A stretch of DNA of 64,000 bases. Origin: Platanthera guangdongensis (Eukaryota > Streptophyta > Magnoliopsida > Asparagales > Orchidaceae). The position numbers and the translations under genes are program-made. Below are positions 33,030 through 45,312 of this stretch, one piece after another. Location of the stretch: NCBI GenBank assembly GCA_039583875.1, contig CM077163.1:236584646-236648645 (forward strand), given 5' to 3'. The notes beneath the pieces are model-generated. The model saw only the letters and a program-made list of their open reading frames with translations, made no database searches and had not been told where the DNA came from. How positions within the stretch are numbered: the stretch's first letter is position 1; each line of letters opens with the position of its first letter.

Positions 33030-33965
33030 TAAACACCTTTATAAAAGATTCATAAGTTATTTTGAGATAGTCCAGTTTAAATTAAGAGGTTAGTCGTATT
33101 CCTCGGCTCAGTGACTCATCTAGTTCACAAAAAAAAAGATAGTTATACGCTGCGAAAAATACTTTATTTACAAGATTAGACGTCATGCATGAGTATAAAC
33201 ATCTCTAGAGGACAACTTATGGTATGCAAGACACTAGATTTATAATAATAAGGAAATTAGTATTTACGATCGTTTAAATATAGTGATTTAGATTTTCAAA
33301 TATGACATGCATGAAGTAATAATAGTAGTTCTTATAATTTAGAATACAAAATGATGCAACCTAGCATAAAACCTTTTTAGAGAACAAGTAAAAACAACCA
33401 CAGCAGGTAAACCAACAGCTGACAAAGTATTCAATAATCCAAAAGAAAACTACCAGTGGGCGTCAACAACCTAACTCGAACCCACTGAAAGTTTGCAAGT
33501 CTGAACTAAACAATCAAAACAACAAACAACCTCACTGCGGTGAGAAAAAACCACTGCAGCACTACAGACAACAAGCTCCTACCCAACTCAGCCGCTCCAC
33601 AGGCTATAACCCTGAACCTGAGACATTCAAAAGAAGAACACCTCAACAAGAAAATACAAGTGACAAGGAAATAATCAGGTAAAAGTACCAAGGCAAGAAG
33701 GGGGGGGGGCGTTTACCAAACCCGACAATAAAAAGTGCTGAAAAACCACAGCTGATTAGTCAGATAAAACAGGTAAAGTAAAAAATCTGCAAATAAGAAG
33801 TTAAATGATCACATGCACCAAGTGTGAAACAAAGTCATGTTTTGACAAAATCTGCAAGGATTAATATAAATAGCATAGACTGATCTAAAAAGCAAACTGA
33901 GCACAAAACAGCTCAAAAGCGTGAATCATTAACACTTGGTAATATACAATCGGCACGTAGTCGGT
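33030..33965. other. Intronic sequence, no gene seen
   Basis: AT-rich text with a G9 run at about 33702. I recognise no exon, TE end or repeat. Confidence 0.5.
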
Positions 33966-35600
33966 TGTTGGGTTTATTACCCACAATGTCTTAGATTTGA
34001 GAAAGTCAATCTTGTTCATGATATACATATAGTTGTAGTTGACAGTGATGGGATAGGTAGCCTAAGTGGCTAAGTCAGGTAAGTTCTTACCTAAGTGGTG
34101 GAAAGACAGAAATTGTCTATGTCCACAGGCGTTGAGTGAAGATCATTCACTCAACGCCAGATGATTTATAGCGCTGAGTGAAGCCTATTCTATCAAAGCC
34201 ATGAAGTAGAAAGCTTAGAATGTGGCTAAGTCCACAAGCATTGAGTGAAGTCAACTCACTCAACAACATACAACAAAAAGCTGTGAGTCAGACTAATACA
34301 GTCAAAGCCTAAAGAGAAATGAGCTGAAAAGTGGCTAAGTCCACAGGCGTTGAGTGTAGCTCACTCACTCAACTCCTTAGCTTCATAATTATTGAATAGC
34401 TAAGTTCGAAGTTCGTTGAACTAAGCTCTGAGTTCATCGATCTAAGCTTTCACTTATTCGTCAAGCTGAACTCTAAATTCGTCGAATTGAGTTTTTACTT
34501 ACTCGTCGAGCTGAGCTCAGAGTTCGTCGAACTGTGTTCTGAGTTCATCGAACTCAAACTGATTTCTGAAACAGAAAATCTGGTTAAGGCAGAAAGCGTT
34601 GAGAAAGGCGTGGTCACTCAACGCTCTCAACGCTTATGTTGCTGAAGAAGCAGAAATGACCAAGACAGAAAATATTGAATGAAGTATGTTCACTCAACGC
34701 TCCCAACGTCATGCATGCAGAAGAGGCTGCAGAAAGGGTTAAGGCAAAAAACATTGAGTGTGCATTACTCACTCAACGCTGTCATTGCCCAGTCAAGACA
34801 GAATTTTGTCTAAGGTGTTTGACGTTGAGTGATGCTCACTCACTCAACGTCAAACAGCAGAAAGTTAAGAAAGCAAGTTGGCGTTGAGTGAAGCTGAATC
34901 ACTCAACGCCTAGGAACAGACTTATATTCTAAGTAGTTTGACGTTGAGTGAAGGTAACTCACTCAATGTCAAGAGACAGTAAATCTGTCTAAGTGTTTTG
35001 GCGTTGAGTGAAGGACCCTCACTCAACGCTTATACTACTGATGCTCGATTTTGGCAAAGTCCACAGGTGCTGACATCAGCAAAATTAACAAAGTCAACTA
35101 AGTTCAAATCAGGTACGGAGAAGCTACAGAACACGACAAACTCTGCCGCGAAGCTATTGTACGTCTTCTTCCATTAAAGCAAGGTGCAGCTGAATGCTGC
35201 AGGTGGGGCCCACTGATCTCTAAGAACCATTGATCAGTGAACTACAAAAGGAAGTGATGAGCCAAGAAGCAAGCACTTTAAGGGTTTTTCTGGTGAAAAG
35301 AAAAAGAAACTGAACTTCATCTTCCTTGCCATTTTTCTATCGAGAAAAAGCTTGAAGCCTTCTAGCAAAGAAAAGTTCAGATAGCTTTGCCGTCTCCATC
35401 TGGCACAGCAGGATCAGAAATAGTTCTGAAGAAAGAAGAACCTTCAGCCTTAGGCAGGTTCTGTTAGCTGCTTGAAGACTCAAGATCAATAGATCTTAGT
35501 CTTCTACAACAAGTTCAGGAGTAACCTTCTGAGTTTCTCCAGCAAAGTTTTTCTCTGCTGTGAGGAGAGATCTTCTTTTCTGGGCATTATTCTTTACAAT
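33966..35600 (+). repeat. Hairpin-rich LTR-like block in the 4CL intron
   Basis: It starts TGTTGGGTTTATTACCCAC, an LTR-like start. Between 34128 and 35035 about ten inverted repeats share the arms TTGAGTGA and TCACTCAA. Examples are 34128-34158 (13 bp stem, 5 nt loop), 34817-34855 (16 bp stem, 7 nt loop) and 34880-34910 (12 bp stem). Stem tips vary in pairs (GGCG/CGCC, GACG/CGTC). A second motif, TTCGTCGAACTGAG, recurs at 34400-34560. No PBS, target duplication or second LTR was found, so it may be a solo LTR of Sirevirus-like kind or something else. Confidence 0.5.
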
Positions 35601-35617
35601 GACACACATATTTCATG

Positions 35618-35696
35618 ATATTGTCATTTTTGTCCAAACTCGCCTGAGCAAAAACTCCGCGCCAATCACGACCGCGCCTCCGTGCCAAACGAAGCC
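35618..35696. mobile_element. MITE right part
   Basis: It contains TTTTGTCCAAACTCGCCTGA and ends CCGTGCCAAACGAAGCC, the inverted family end, followed by TTAA. It resembles the right half of 5734-5893 and may complete the left half at 31819. Confidence 0.5.
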
Positions 35697-35919
35697 TTAA
35701 TCTCCTTACGTAGCGCATATTTCACTCTACTGCTAAGGGACTAGACAGTTTAAAGCAAAGGGAGGTAATACGCGCGTTGTTAAAGCAAAAGGTAGGTGCA
35801 GTGCAATTTTGCCGGGGAAAATATTGTGGGATTTTAGTAGAGTAGGAAGACAAATTGACAAGTTTTGGTGAATTCATGAAGCATTTGCTATCTGAATTCT
35901 TACACGGGTCTATTTTCAG

Positions 35920-36060
35920 GTGGTCTTCTACAAGAGATTGCACAGGGTCTATTTTGTCCATGCCATTCCAAAATCACCTGCAGGGAAGATTGTAAGGAAG
36001 GAGCTCAGAGCCAAATTAGCCCATTCAGCAGCTAATCACTCAGGAATATCACCACAATGA
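35920..36060 (+). CDS. 4CL: 4CL exon e (last exon, catalytic lysine)
   Basis: The acceptor TATTTTCAG opens 141 bp that end with TGA at 36058-36060. It encodes [20 protein letters not shown], then [13 protein letters not shown] and a short variable tail. PKSPxGKIxRK is the A10 motif; its lysine is the catalytic residue of the adenylation step. The tail after RAKL ([12 protein letters not shown]) ends without a peroxisomal SKL signal, which fits cytosolic 4CL rather than peroxisomal 4CL-like enzymes. The 3' UTR would follow to about 36200; no clear poly(A) signal was chosen. Confidence 0.93.
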   Translation: MVFYKRLHRVYFVHAIPKSPAGKIVRKELRAKLAHSAANHSGISPQ

Positions 36061-36221
36061 GAATGTCAGTAAAATTAAAGCTAAGACAGTAATTTCTCAT
36101 CAACAGTTAAACTTGTGTTGGATTAGTGATAGTGTAAGGATGATTTTACAATTACACTTCATCTTCTATGTGTTGGAGAATTTATAACAGTTCATGTTCA
36201 TTTTTTTTATACAACCAATTT

Positions 36222-36622
36222 AGCTTATTAGTGACATTACTTATTTGTTTTGGATATGCTTTCATAGTCGCAGTTGTATCTAATGTTGTGAATACGTTTT
36301 TAGCTTGTAGAAAATAAAAGATTGGGAGAGAACGAGCAAAATAAAATCACCAGAGCACCAAAAAGTGAGAAAAAAACTCAAAAGTATATTTGAACTAAGG
36401 CTCCGTTGGGGGGGGGGGGGGCTTATTTTCACCGGTGAAGAGGTTATGACCGCATGAATCAAATCATAATTAAGGTCGGATTCATGCGATCATAACCGCT
36501 TGACCGGTGAAAATAAATCACCCCAAACAGAGCCTAAATCTTTCAGTGCTAGCTAGTCCCCTTCTCCTTAGGTGTCATAGGTAACTTAAGAATTGCTAAC
36601 TTCATCTTCTCCTTCCTTACAT
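36222..36622. repeat. Unit 0 of a local tandem repeat
   Basis: CATTACTTATTTGTTTTGGA, then CGCAGTTGTATCTAATGTTG, parallels 36623-36658 joined to 42412 onward. It is therefore a paralogous empty site for the copia element at 36659-42411. A MITE is inserted in it. Confidence 0.65.
36399..36534. mobile_element. Short palindromic MITE (136 bp, TSD TAA)
   Basis: It starts GGCTCCGTTGGGG and ends CCCCAAACAGAGCC. The inner arms TTATTTTCACCGGTGAAGAG and its inverse (CTTGACCGGTGAAAATAA), and GGTTATGACCGCATGAATC and its inverse, make nearly the whole element one hairpin. TAA flanks both sides (36396-36398 and 36535-36537). A G12 run lies at the left arm. Confidence 0.85.
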
Positions 36623-36658
36623 TACTTTTTTATTTATTTTTGGATATACATTTATAAT

Positions 36659-39600
36659 TGTTGAGGTATATTTATATAATTGGTAATAGGTCCTTGTTGA
36701 GTTTTGTTAGGATTTGGTAGGAATTTAATAACCCGTCGGAGATTTATGGTTACGCCTATAAATATCCCTGTTGGGGGCAACGTGGAGGTAGTTCAAAACT
36801 TGACGACCGCACGGGATGCTTCGAGCACTCTAACATTCTCAAAGTTGATTTTGTTTGAGTGCCCTAGCCCCCTCTCTCGGTTTTCCCGTCGTTCTCGTCT
36901 TCGGAAGGACCTGCACCGCCACTCGCGATTTCTCAATCTCGCGGCTAGTTCTTGTAAAACAGTCACCACAGCTCTCCATTGCCAGTGAAAAAAACCCGGA
37001 ATTTTCAGCGATCTCCGTCCGGACGCCGTCTCTCTCGTTTTTCTCCAGATTTTGCGATCTCCAGTCGTTGTCGTTCCAAATCGCAAGAGGCTCGCAAGTT
37101 TTCTGTGGCCGATCGGGAAGAAGGAAGAAGGAAAAGTTCCGCGGCATCGTTCGATCGCAAGATAAAAGCCCGATCTCTACGCCGACCCTCGTCCCTCTCG
37201 CGTGTAACCGCCTTTCAGTTCACAAAGGAGAAGGAGGTCTTTGTTAGTCCCTGTAGCCGCTTGTTAATCCCAGGACAAGGAGCAGTCGCCGCTCTGGTTT
37301 TTTCGCTGCAGATCTCCCGTGTGCCGCTCACCTGAGTTCGAGGAATCACGATCTTGCTGCTGATTTTCTGTCGATCGGAGCTTTCACCGTAGATCGCAGG
37401 CTTCCGTCGCAGTTCAATCGCAAGGGTTTTCTTCTATGTTAAGGATCGATGTTGGTTTGTAAGGAACATGAAGAGATCAATAGTAACTCTGCTCGCTGGA
37501 ACAGCAACGCTGGGAACTATCCCAGATAAGAGCAGATCTCATCTGATACGCTTTCGGATTGTGCATTCCTCTAGCATAAAGCTCTCAGATCTAGCGATTT
37601 CCTGGCGTTGCTCTCAATTTCCGCTGGTCATATCACTAGATTTCTCTGCGATGCTTAGTTTGTTACCGGATTCCCAATTCTTGTCGTCGGAACCTGCTGC
37701 TTGCCTCGAGATCGTGGCAGTCTGCCTCTTGTTGTCGGATCCAGTGAAGCAGGGCACCTTTTAGTGTCGTATGTTGTTTGTTGCCGACAGATCCAGGCAT
37801 TTTAGCCTCTCACAGTTGATCTTGGACCTTGGATCTCTGTAAATTGAGGAAGATGATCACCAATTCCAATTTTTCTGGTGTTCACTGTTGAGGACTCGTT
37901 TGGAGATTGTCGAACCTTTATTCATATTCAAGGTTGACTCTGATGCAACCTTTTAATTGAGATCTGAACTTTGTCGCATAATCACTTATCTGCACTGAGC
38001 TTTGCTGTGGAAGTCTACTGATCGAGATATAGTTTTCGGTGACTGCGTTCAGCCAGTGAGAAGGAGCAAACAAAATATTTTGGATTGGATCCGAGGACAT
38101 ATCGTCTTCGCACGAATCAGGTGATTTTGTTTTAGTTTTTTGTTTTAAATCAAAATGGAGATGTATCGGAAAAAGACACATGTTAGTCTTAGAGAGCTCA
38201 AGCGATTCATCTTCATTGAGGATGAGAACCAGACTAGACACTCCTTAGAGACAATTAGTAAGCAGAACTTTGTTGCTAACATAGTCACACTTCCTAAGCG
38301 TAAGACTAAGCTTGGGAAGATTAGACTGCCGAACAGTGCACCTGTAGTTGCTGACACCAACAAGAAATTTAAGGAATTTAAAAGCAAGTGCTACAACTAC
38401 AACAAGTGAGCTCACTATGCTTTCAAGTGCAAGCAACCTAAAAGAGACGAATCAAGCACACCTAAGACTATAACAATGCAAACATGCTTAATCAGATCGT
38501 TCCTACCAACTTTGTTGTTATGGTTTGAAAAGGGAAGACCAATACAGAATGATGGCTAGATTCAGGTGCTACATGTCATGTATGCAACAATTCTGTGCTT
38601 CTGAAGGATGTCACTGCAGCTGAAGAAACTGTTACTATTGTGAATGGAAACAATTCTCAGGTACTCCAGACTAGGACTCCGGATTTGTTACTACCTTCAG
38701 GTATGCATTTCATTTTGAAAAATATTAAATTTATACCTACATTAGCTGCTAATTTAGTTTCAATTAGTTTGTTATGCGATGCTGCTATGCCTTTTAACAT
38801 GGTAGTAGAGTAACTTTAATGGTTAACTCACATTATTTTTGTTATGCTTATATCGTAAATGAGATTTAAAGATTGAGTCTAACAAACGAGGTAGTAAACT
38901 AAATTAGTTCAAATCTGATAGATTTTAAGGCTTTACATGCAAGACTAGGACACATGAATAATAAAGAACTACTCATGCTAGCTAAAACTCAATATTCTCT
39001 TAACCACAATAACCAAGTTTGACAAATGTGAAATTTGTGCTCAAACCAAGATAACTAGAAAAACTTTTAGTCAGGTTTCTAGTAGCACATAATTGTTTGA
39101 GTTAATACATTCCGACATTTTAACTACAAAAACTTTTTCACTAAAAGAGATCGAAAGTATGTGAAAACTTTTATCGATGACTACTCTAGTTTTAGCCACA
39201 TATATCTCCTTAAATACAAAGATGAAGCTTTTGAGAAATTTCATATTTTCAAAAATAGAGTAGAAAATCAACTTGACATGAAAATAAAAAAGCTATGAAG
39301 TGATAGATGAGGAGAATATGTCTCGGGGGAGTTTAGAGATTTTCTTCCTAACAATGACATTATCCTTAAAACCACCGCTTCGTATTCACCACAATCCAAT
39401 GATATCGCTGAGAGGAAAAATAGAACTTTAACAGAAATATTGAATTTTATATTGTTGACTGCTGACATGCATGCGGCCTATTGGGGTGAAGTTGTTCTCA
39501 TTTCAAATCACATTCTTAATAAAGCTCATCATACAAAGTTGAAATAAATATCATATGAGCTTTGGTATAATAGACATACTAGATTTAATAATCTTAAGAC

Positions 39601-42411
39601 TTATGGTTGTATCGCTTATGTTAGGATACATGACTCTAGGAGATTAAAGATTAGACCTAGGACAAACACATGTGTCTATCTTGGATGTGCAGAAGATAAT
39701 GCTGCAGACAAATTTCTAGATCTCTCCACCAAAACTGTCATAGAATCTAGAGATATTATTTTTTGGGGGATAAGTTTTTAAGGATAAAAACCTGATAATT
39801 CCAGGTCTGCCAGCTATTAGTATTGAGTCTGTTGTTGAGCCAAAAATAAGGATCTCTAACACTAAGACCATATAAACCAGTGGTTTAGAATCAAAAAGGC
39901 TATCCAATAGAGAAAGAGTGCCTAAAAGCTTCGATATAGATTTTGTGATTTGCCAAGTTGAAGTTGATTCATTTACCTATAAGGAAACGATGCGATCTAC
40001 AGATTCTCTATTACGAAAAAAATTCATAGATGATGAGATGAATTCTCTATTATAAATTCACACTTGAACTCTAGTTGACTTGCCCGAAGGGAATAGAATT
40101 ATTGGAAGTTAGTGGGTTCTAAAAAAGAAGCTCAATCCTAATAGGAGTATCGTCTAATACAAAGCACGTCTAGTTACTAAAGGCTTCACTAAAGTGAGTA
40201 GTGTAAACTACTTTGATATATATTAACCTTCTTGTCACATTAGGACAATTAAGATTCTTCTTGCATTAGCATCTATTGAAAATCTAATCATTCATCAGAT
40301 AGATATCAAGACTGCATTTCTTAATAAAGATCTGACTAAGGAGATCTACATGCACCAACATGAAGATTTTGTCATAGAAGGTATAAAAAATAAATTCTAT
40401 AAGTTGATTAAGTAAGCAAACACTAAAATTGTAGCACAAAAAATTTGACATTTGTTTTAAAGGCATGAGTTTCAAGTCAAGCCTATTAGATGAATGTCTG
40501 TATGTAAAAATAAGTTCAAATAAAGTGACAATTATATGTTTGTACGTTGATGACATGCTAATTCTGGGTACTGATCAGTATGAGATGAAAGACGTAAAAG
40601 TTAACTTGACGAGACAATTAAGCATGACAGATTTAGGTATAGTAAAAATCAATCTATGAATGGAAATAAACTTCACTGAAAATGGTATTACTCTTAGTCA
40701 GATTCACTACATCAAAAATCTACTAAAAAAGTAGGGTTATGTTAAGAGTAAAAAGATTAAGACTACATATGACTATAACAATAGACTGAAACCTAATGAA
40801 GGTTCATCTATTAGATAGTTAGATTACCCCAAACTCATAGAAAGTCTCAAGTATGCTACAACCTGCACTTGACCTGACATCATTATGGTTGACATGTTAA
40901 GTAGATTCACTAGTTACCCTGAGAAGGACTACTAAGATGTCTTAAAAAGGCTAATGAGATACTTAAAATTTATTGAAAAATATATTTTATGTTATAGTGG
41001 ACATCCTCCATTGTTTGCGGGATATTCTAATGCCTCTTGGTGCTTAGAAATTAGTAATAGTAGATCCATTAGTGATTTTATGTTTGCACTAGGAGAAGCT
41101 ATCATAGCTTGGAAGACTAAGAGGCAGACGTGCATTGCACTATTTTCTATGGAATCAGAACTATATGCTTTAGCTTCAATAAGAGAAAAATAGAGTGGAT
41201 TAGAGATCTGATAATGGCATTCTAATGATGAGTCTAAAAATGCATTCTATTTTGATTTTTTTGACAATCAAGCCACAAAAACCATTACAATGAATACATT
41301 GTTCAATCGAAAGGTGAGGCAACTAAGGATGAAATATGCCTGACTGACATATCTCATAATTCAGAGGATAATTTCTCTATTGTATATGAGATCAAAATAT
41401 AATGTAGCAGATATCCTTACCAAGGGCTTATCTAAAGTTCTTACATCTACAACATTGGGGAAGATGAGATTAAAGTTCATTTAGTATGACTTAATATATT
41501 TCTTATGTTTTAAATTTTAGAACCGAAATCCGCTTATATTCAAACATCTAGAGTGAGTACACAGAAGTATTTCAGATGCTATCTGATGAAAGCTAGAGAT
41601 GAATAGTTGTTAGTCATTCCAAACTCGAAAACATACATAATTATATTTATTCAAAGATTGATTTTGGCATCATTCCAAAAAGGAATACTGAAGTTACTGA
41701 TATGTATCCTGATATTATGATTATTAATTATATCATTCCAAATATGATGATATAACAGCCATAACTTATTGTATCATTCTAAACTTGGTGGTATAACACA
41801 CAACATGGTTTGATTTTATAAAATCAAATATTCTAATTTTTGTAAATTATATAGAGATGATAATATGTGATTCTTTCTTTCTAGTTAGAGTGTTACATTC
41901 TTTTACTGCATGCTAAAAGTAATTATTTTATCTTTGATAACAAATATTTGAATTCATAGAGATTTGTCCATGATATTCTTATTATAACTATTTGTACATC
42001 AAATGGAAAATGAATGAAAGAAAGTTGATTTCGACTCGATTGACGATGATCTATTATTTGCGTAAACCAGTGATCAGTCATCTGTTTGAATTTTCAGTTC
42101 TATTTACTGTTATTTTTGGAACAATTTGGTTGAGTTTAAATTTATTCGTACTCTAAAACTCATGTTTGTCGTTATTAACTCTTATTTTAAGTGACAAGTT
42201 ATGTGATACCATTTATATATAATATAAAATGCGATTATTGAGGGATATTTATATAATTGGTAACAAGTTCTTATTTGGTTTGGTTAGGATCTAGTAGGAA
42301 TCCAGTAACTCGTCGGGGATTTAGGGTTGCACCTATAATAACTCATGCTGGGGTAACGTGGAGATCGTTCCAAACTTGACGACCACACAGGATGCTTCAA
42401 GCACTCTAACA
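36659..42411 (+). mobile_element. Decayed Ty1/copia element with 177 bp LTRs
   Basis: The LTRs are 36659-36835 and 42236-42411, TGTTGAGG...CTCTAACA. ATAAT flanks both ends (36654-36658 and 42412-42416), a perfect 5 bp target duplication. The two LTRs differ at nearly one site in five, so the insertion is old. No recognisable PBS follows the 5' LTR. About 1.3 kb of GC-richer leader (36836-38150) precedes the gag remnant and has no recognised function. Confidence 0.9.
38155..41470 (+). pseudogene. copia gag-pol remnant
   Basis: The gag end has a damaged zinc knuckle near 38390 (second Cys is Tyr, with a stop inside the motif, before HYAFKC). Protease LDSGATCHVC is near 38560 after a stop. The integrase start HARLGHMNNKELLM is near 38938. 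RT keeps LYVDDMLILGTD near 40540 and YEMKDVKVN. RNase H keeps FAGYSNASWCLE near 41020 and SMESELYALASI near 41148. Many stops and frame changes separate these blocks, so it cannot code for working enzymes. The motif order fixes it as copia. Confidence 0.85.
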
Positions 42412-42474
42412 ATAATCGTAGTAGTATCTAATGATGTGAAGAAGTTTTTATCGTATAAAAAATAGAAGACTGGG

Positions 42475-42935
42475 ATAGAACAAGCAAAACCAGAACATGA
42501 GAGCAAAACAAAGAAAGAAAGAAAAAAACTCAAGAATTATTTCTGAACGGGATCTTTCAGTGGCGATCCTCTTTTCCCAAGAAGTCATTGCTACCTTCCT
42601 CATGCAAGATGGGGAGATAAGCTCTGAGAGAAAAGGAAAAATCTAAAACCTTTAGAGGGGAAGAGAAAATTAGTTAAGAAAATGGAAGGCTAGAGAAATG
42701 TTGCAAGGGGAGCTTTTCTCTTTAACTAATTCTCTCGTCTTCCATTTTCTTAACTAGTTCTCTATCCCACTCTAGTGGTTTTATATTTTCTCTCTGACCT
42801 TCTAGTTGGAAGTTAGTGATGTCGCCTAGGTAAAAGGGGGCGGCACTGAAAGATCTAGTTCCGAAATTTTTTTCATTTTTTCTTTCTCGCTCATTTGTGC
42901 CCTCATGTTCTTATTTTGTTCGTGGATGTAGATAA
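42475..42935. repeat. Foldback (inverted repeat, arms ~200 bp) in unit 1
   Basis: CTGGGATAGAACAAGC... to ...GGATCTTTCAGTGGCG... and AATTAGTTAAGAAAATGGAA are met inverted by TTCCATTTTCTTAACTAGTT ... CACTGAAAGATCTAGTTCC ... GAACATGAGGG. The centre is near 42715. The same structure is in unit 2 at about 46555-47015. Only the left arm is present in unit 0 (36290-36590). Confidence 0.75.
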
Positions 42936-43463
42936 CTTAAACAAATTTGAAGTTGGAGAAAATTGATGAAAGAGATAGCTTTAGTCTATGAATGATCAAG
43001 GTGATTGCTTTATTGATGCAACAAGACATATACAAGGTCCTGTTCAAGTCAGTGAAATTGTTGAAGGAAATGACGACAAATGCGAATGAATAATTAGAGA
43101 TGAAGGCTCACAATACATTTTAACTTTCACTCGCCAATATTGTTGTATAGAGTGATTTTCATCGTCAATCTTTCTTCCATGTAGAGTCATCTCTGTCTTT
43201 GATGTTCACACCTTCCTCCAGTTGACAACTTGGATATAATTACTCTTTGCCCCTTGCATCTATGTATCCATAGTTCAATCTCTGGATCCATCCTCCATCA
43301 ATATGAGAACATTTGGGTCATCTTAAAACCCAACAAAACATGAGTCAGATATGGGTTAGAATGATCCGATTTGAATTTCAACCCATCCATAACTAATTTG
43401 GTTTCAACTTAGCCCTAATTTGGAAACAAATGCAATCAATAGAGCAATGTCAACTTTCATTAA

Positions 43464-43645
43464 GGCTCCGTTTGGCACAGTGGTGGCGGTTGTAAACGCA
43501 TGAGTTAAATCGTCATTTGTTAAGGATCATCTAACAAACATCATCCGTTTGAACATAAAATTGGATGAAGTTCCTTAGGTGGGCGTTAATGAATGACAAT
43601 TTAACCCTCATGTTCATGACCGCCACCATCGTGCCAAACAGAGCC
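43464..43645. mobile_element. Clean GGCTCCGTTTGG-family MITE (182 bp, TSD TAA)
   Basis: The TIRs are GGCTCCGTTTGGCACAGTGG with TGGCGGT, and the inverse of ACCGCCACCATCGTGCCAAA with CAGAGCC. TAA flanks both sides (43461-43463 and 43646-43648). Unit 2 has the empty site CATTAAATAGAAG near 47540. The 3 bp TAA target points to PIF/Harbinger (Tourist) type. It is the reference copy for the other members in the window. Confidence 0.93.
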
Positions 43646-43971
43646 TAAATGGAAGAAGTGATTAATAGGAGAGAGAATTTATGAGGACGTATTCAATGGT
43701 AATATCAAAATGAATTGATCGCAGTTCACATGTATAGAACTTAACCATATATTGCTCTAAAGGCTTTGTGGGTGAGATATTGCGAAATCAAAGGAAGAGT
43801 GAAATAAAATGAATTTAAAATCATCAAAACATAGTAAATAGGTAATAAAGGAACAACGAAAATACGAATCTACGAATAATTTAACTTTTTTGGTGATTTG
43901 TGTGAGGTCGTCTATGAAAGCAATGCAACAACTTTCTTCCCAAATAAACTCCTAATACGTCATCATTGAAT

Positions 43972-44170
43972 AATTTTTTTTGAGTATAAATATACAAGCA
44001 ACATTACATTTGAGAACATTATGTATCAATGTCTACATCATTAAACAATAATCAATCAAACAACAAACTACTAAATAAGTTGACAAAGCTAGCACATGGT
44101 GAGAATCAAATTCACGACCTCTCAGTCATGGGGCCTCAGCTAACCCAATTGGGTCAAGCCTCATTAGCAT
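43972..44170 (-). mobile_element. tRNA-derived SINE in unit 1
   Basis: The minus strand reads TTGACCCAATTGGGTTAGC (A-box-like), then GAGAGGTCGTGAATTTGATT (B-box-like), and ends in an A-rich run near 43972. A better preserved copy is at 47868-48066. Target duplications are unclear. Confidence 0.6.
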
Positions 44171-45241
44171 GTCATCCTCAAAATGGAGGCAATAGTAAAA
44201 ATTAGGGTGGAAAAATAAAATATTTTTTTACAATTGATTCCTAGTACGTCAAATATCGGACCACCACAAAAGCAAGCATTTTTTTTACAAATGATTCTAT
44301 GATTGTACATAGTAAATAGGCTAATTGGCAGAATCAAATGTGAATGTAGAAACCAATGAAGCAAAGAATCCCCTGCCTCTAAAGACAAATCGAAACCAAG
44401 TAACTTAAAAACACTGTAGTTACAAATTCGGATACCTCGCTCAATCTTCACAGGACCGCACTGAATAAGAAGTCACAAAAGTTGGTGATGAATCTTGGGA
44501 AAAAACCATATAGACACAATTTTTAATTCTGAAATGAGAACATAATGAAATAGATTTATATCTTATTAATTTTATGTTGTTGCATAAAATTGAAATAATT
44601 CATTTAAACATTGAATTGGAATGCTTTGGATTCTATGTTTTAATGGAATGTCTATAATTTTGTATTTTCAATAGGAAATATGAAAGGGTAATGTTGACGT
44701 GTGCTCGTGCCTTTTCGGAGTAGTCAACCTCCCTAATGTAGGGCATACTTCGGCTAGATTTGGAATATTGTGAGTGTTTCTGCAAACATGGATTGAAGTT
44801 AGGGCCAATGTTAAATGTCAAAGTCTCTACCTCCCCTTTGGCACCACGCGGATATTAGTCCATCACTTCAAATTAATGTCCCTATTCTCAAAGCAAAATA
44901 TATGTTATTTAAAGCAAAATAGATGTAAATTTATAATTGAATTAAAAAAAAAATCAAGTGTATCAAAACATATGAAAAGTCCTTGTAGCAACCTAAAAGC
45001 ACATAAATTTGACGTTCAAATACATGACAAGTAAATTGAAATTGAATCTATTATATCTTAGTGTTTGTTAGACTTTTTGTTAGATTAGCGCCATAAGATT
45101 TTGAGGCTTCGTAAATTATGTTTGCAATTATTCTGACAAAATAAAAAAATGATTAGATAACGAAGGTGAAACATCCCCAACAGTGAAAACAAGTCATCAA
45201 GGGTGTTTCCTTATAGAGGGGGTCCCAACTACATGGTATAT

Positions 45242-45312
45242 GTAACGACCCCAGACCCGATCTCAGAGGCACATAGGCTTGTCTCATTCTGGACATCGCT
45301 ACCGGGCTGCAG
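45242..45312 (-). mobile_element. SINE fragment (3' 70 bp), cluster member 1
   Basis: The minus-strand end of the SINE described at 45313 (inverse of ...CCTGGGGTCGTTAC), truncated at the junction with the next copy. Confidence 0.75.

Noticed and set aside
34128..35035. CRISPR-like array
   Set aside because: The repeats are inverted hairpins with variable arms and spacing in a plant intron, with no constant repeat-spacer pattern.
36855..37335. Frames of 118-130 codons in the leader of the old copia element
   Set aside because: No recognisable domain, overlapping frames on both strands, and the element is heavily decayed.
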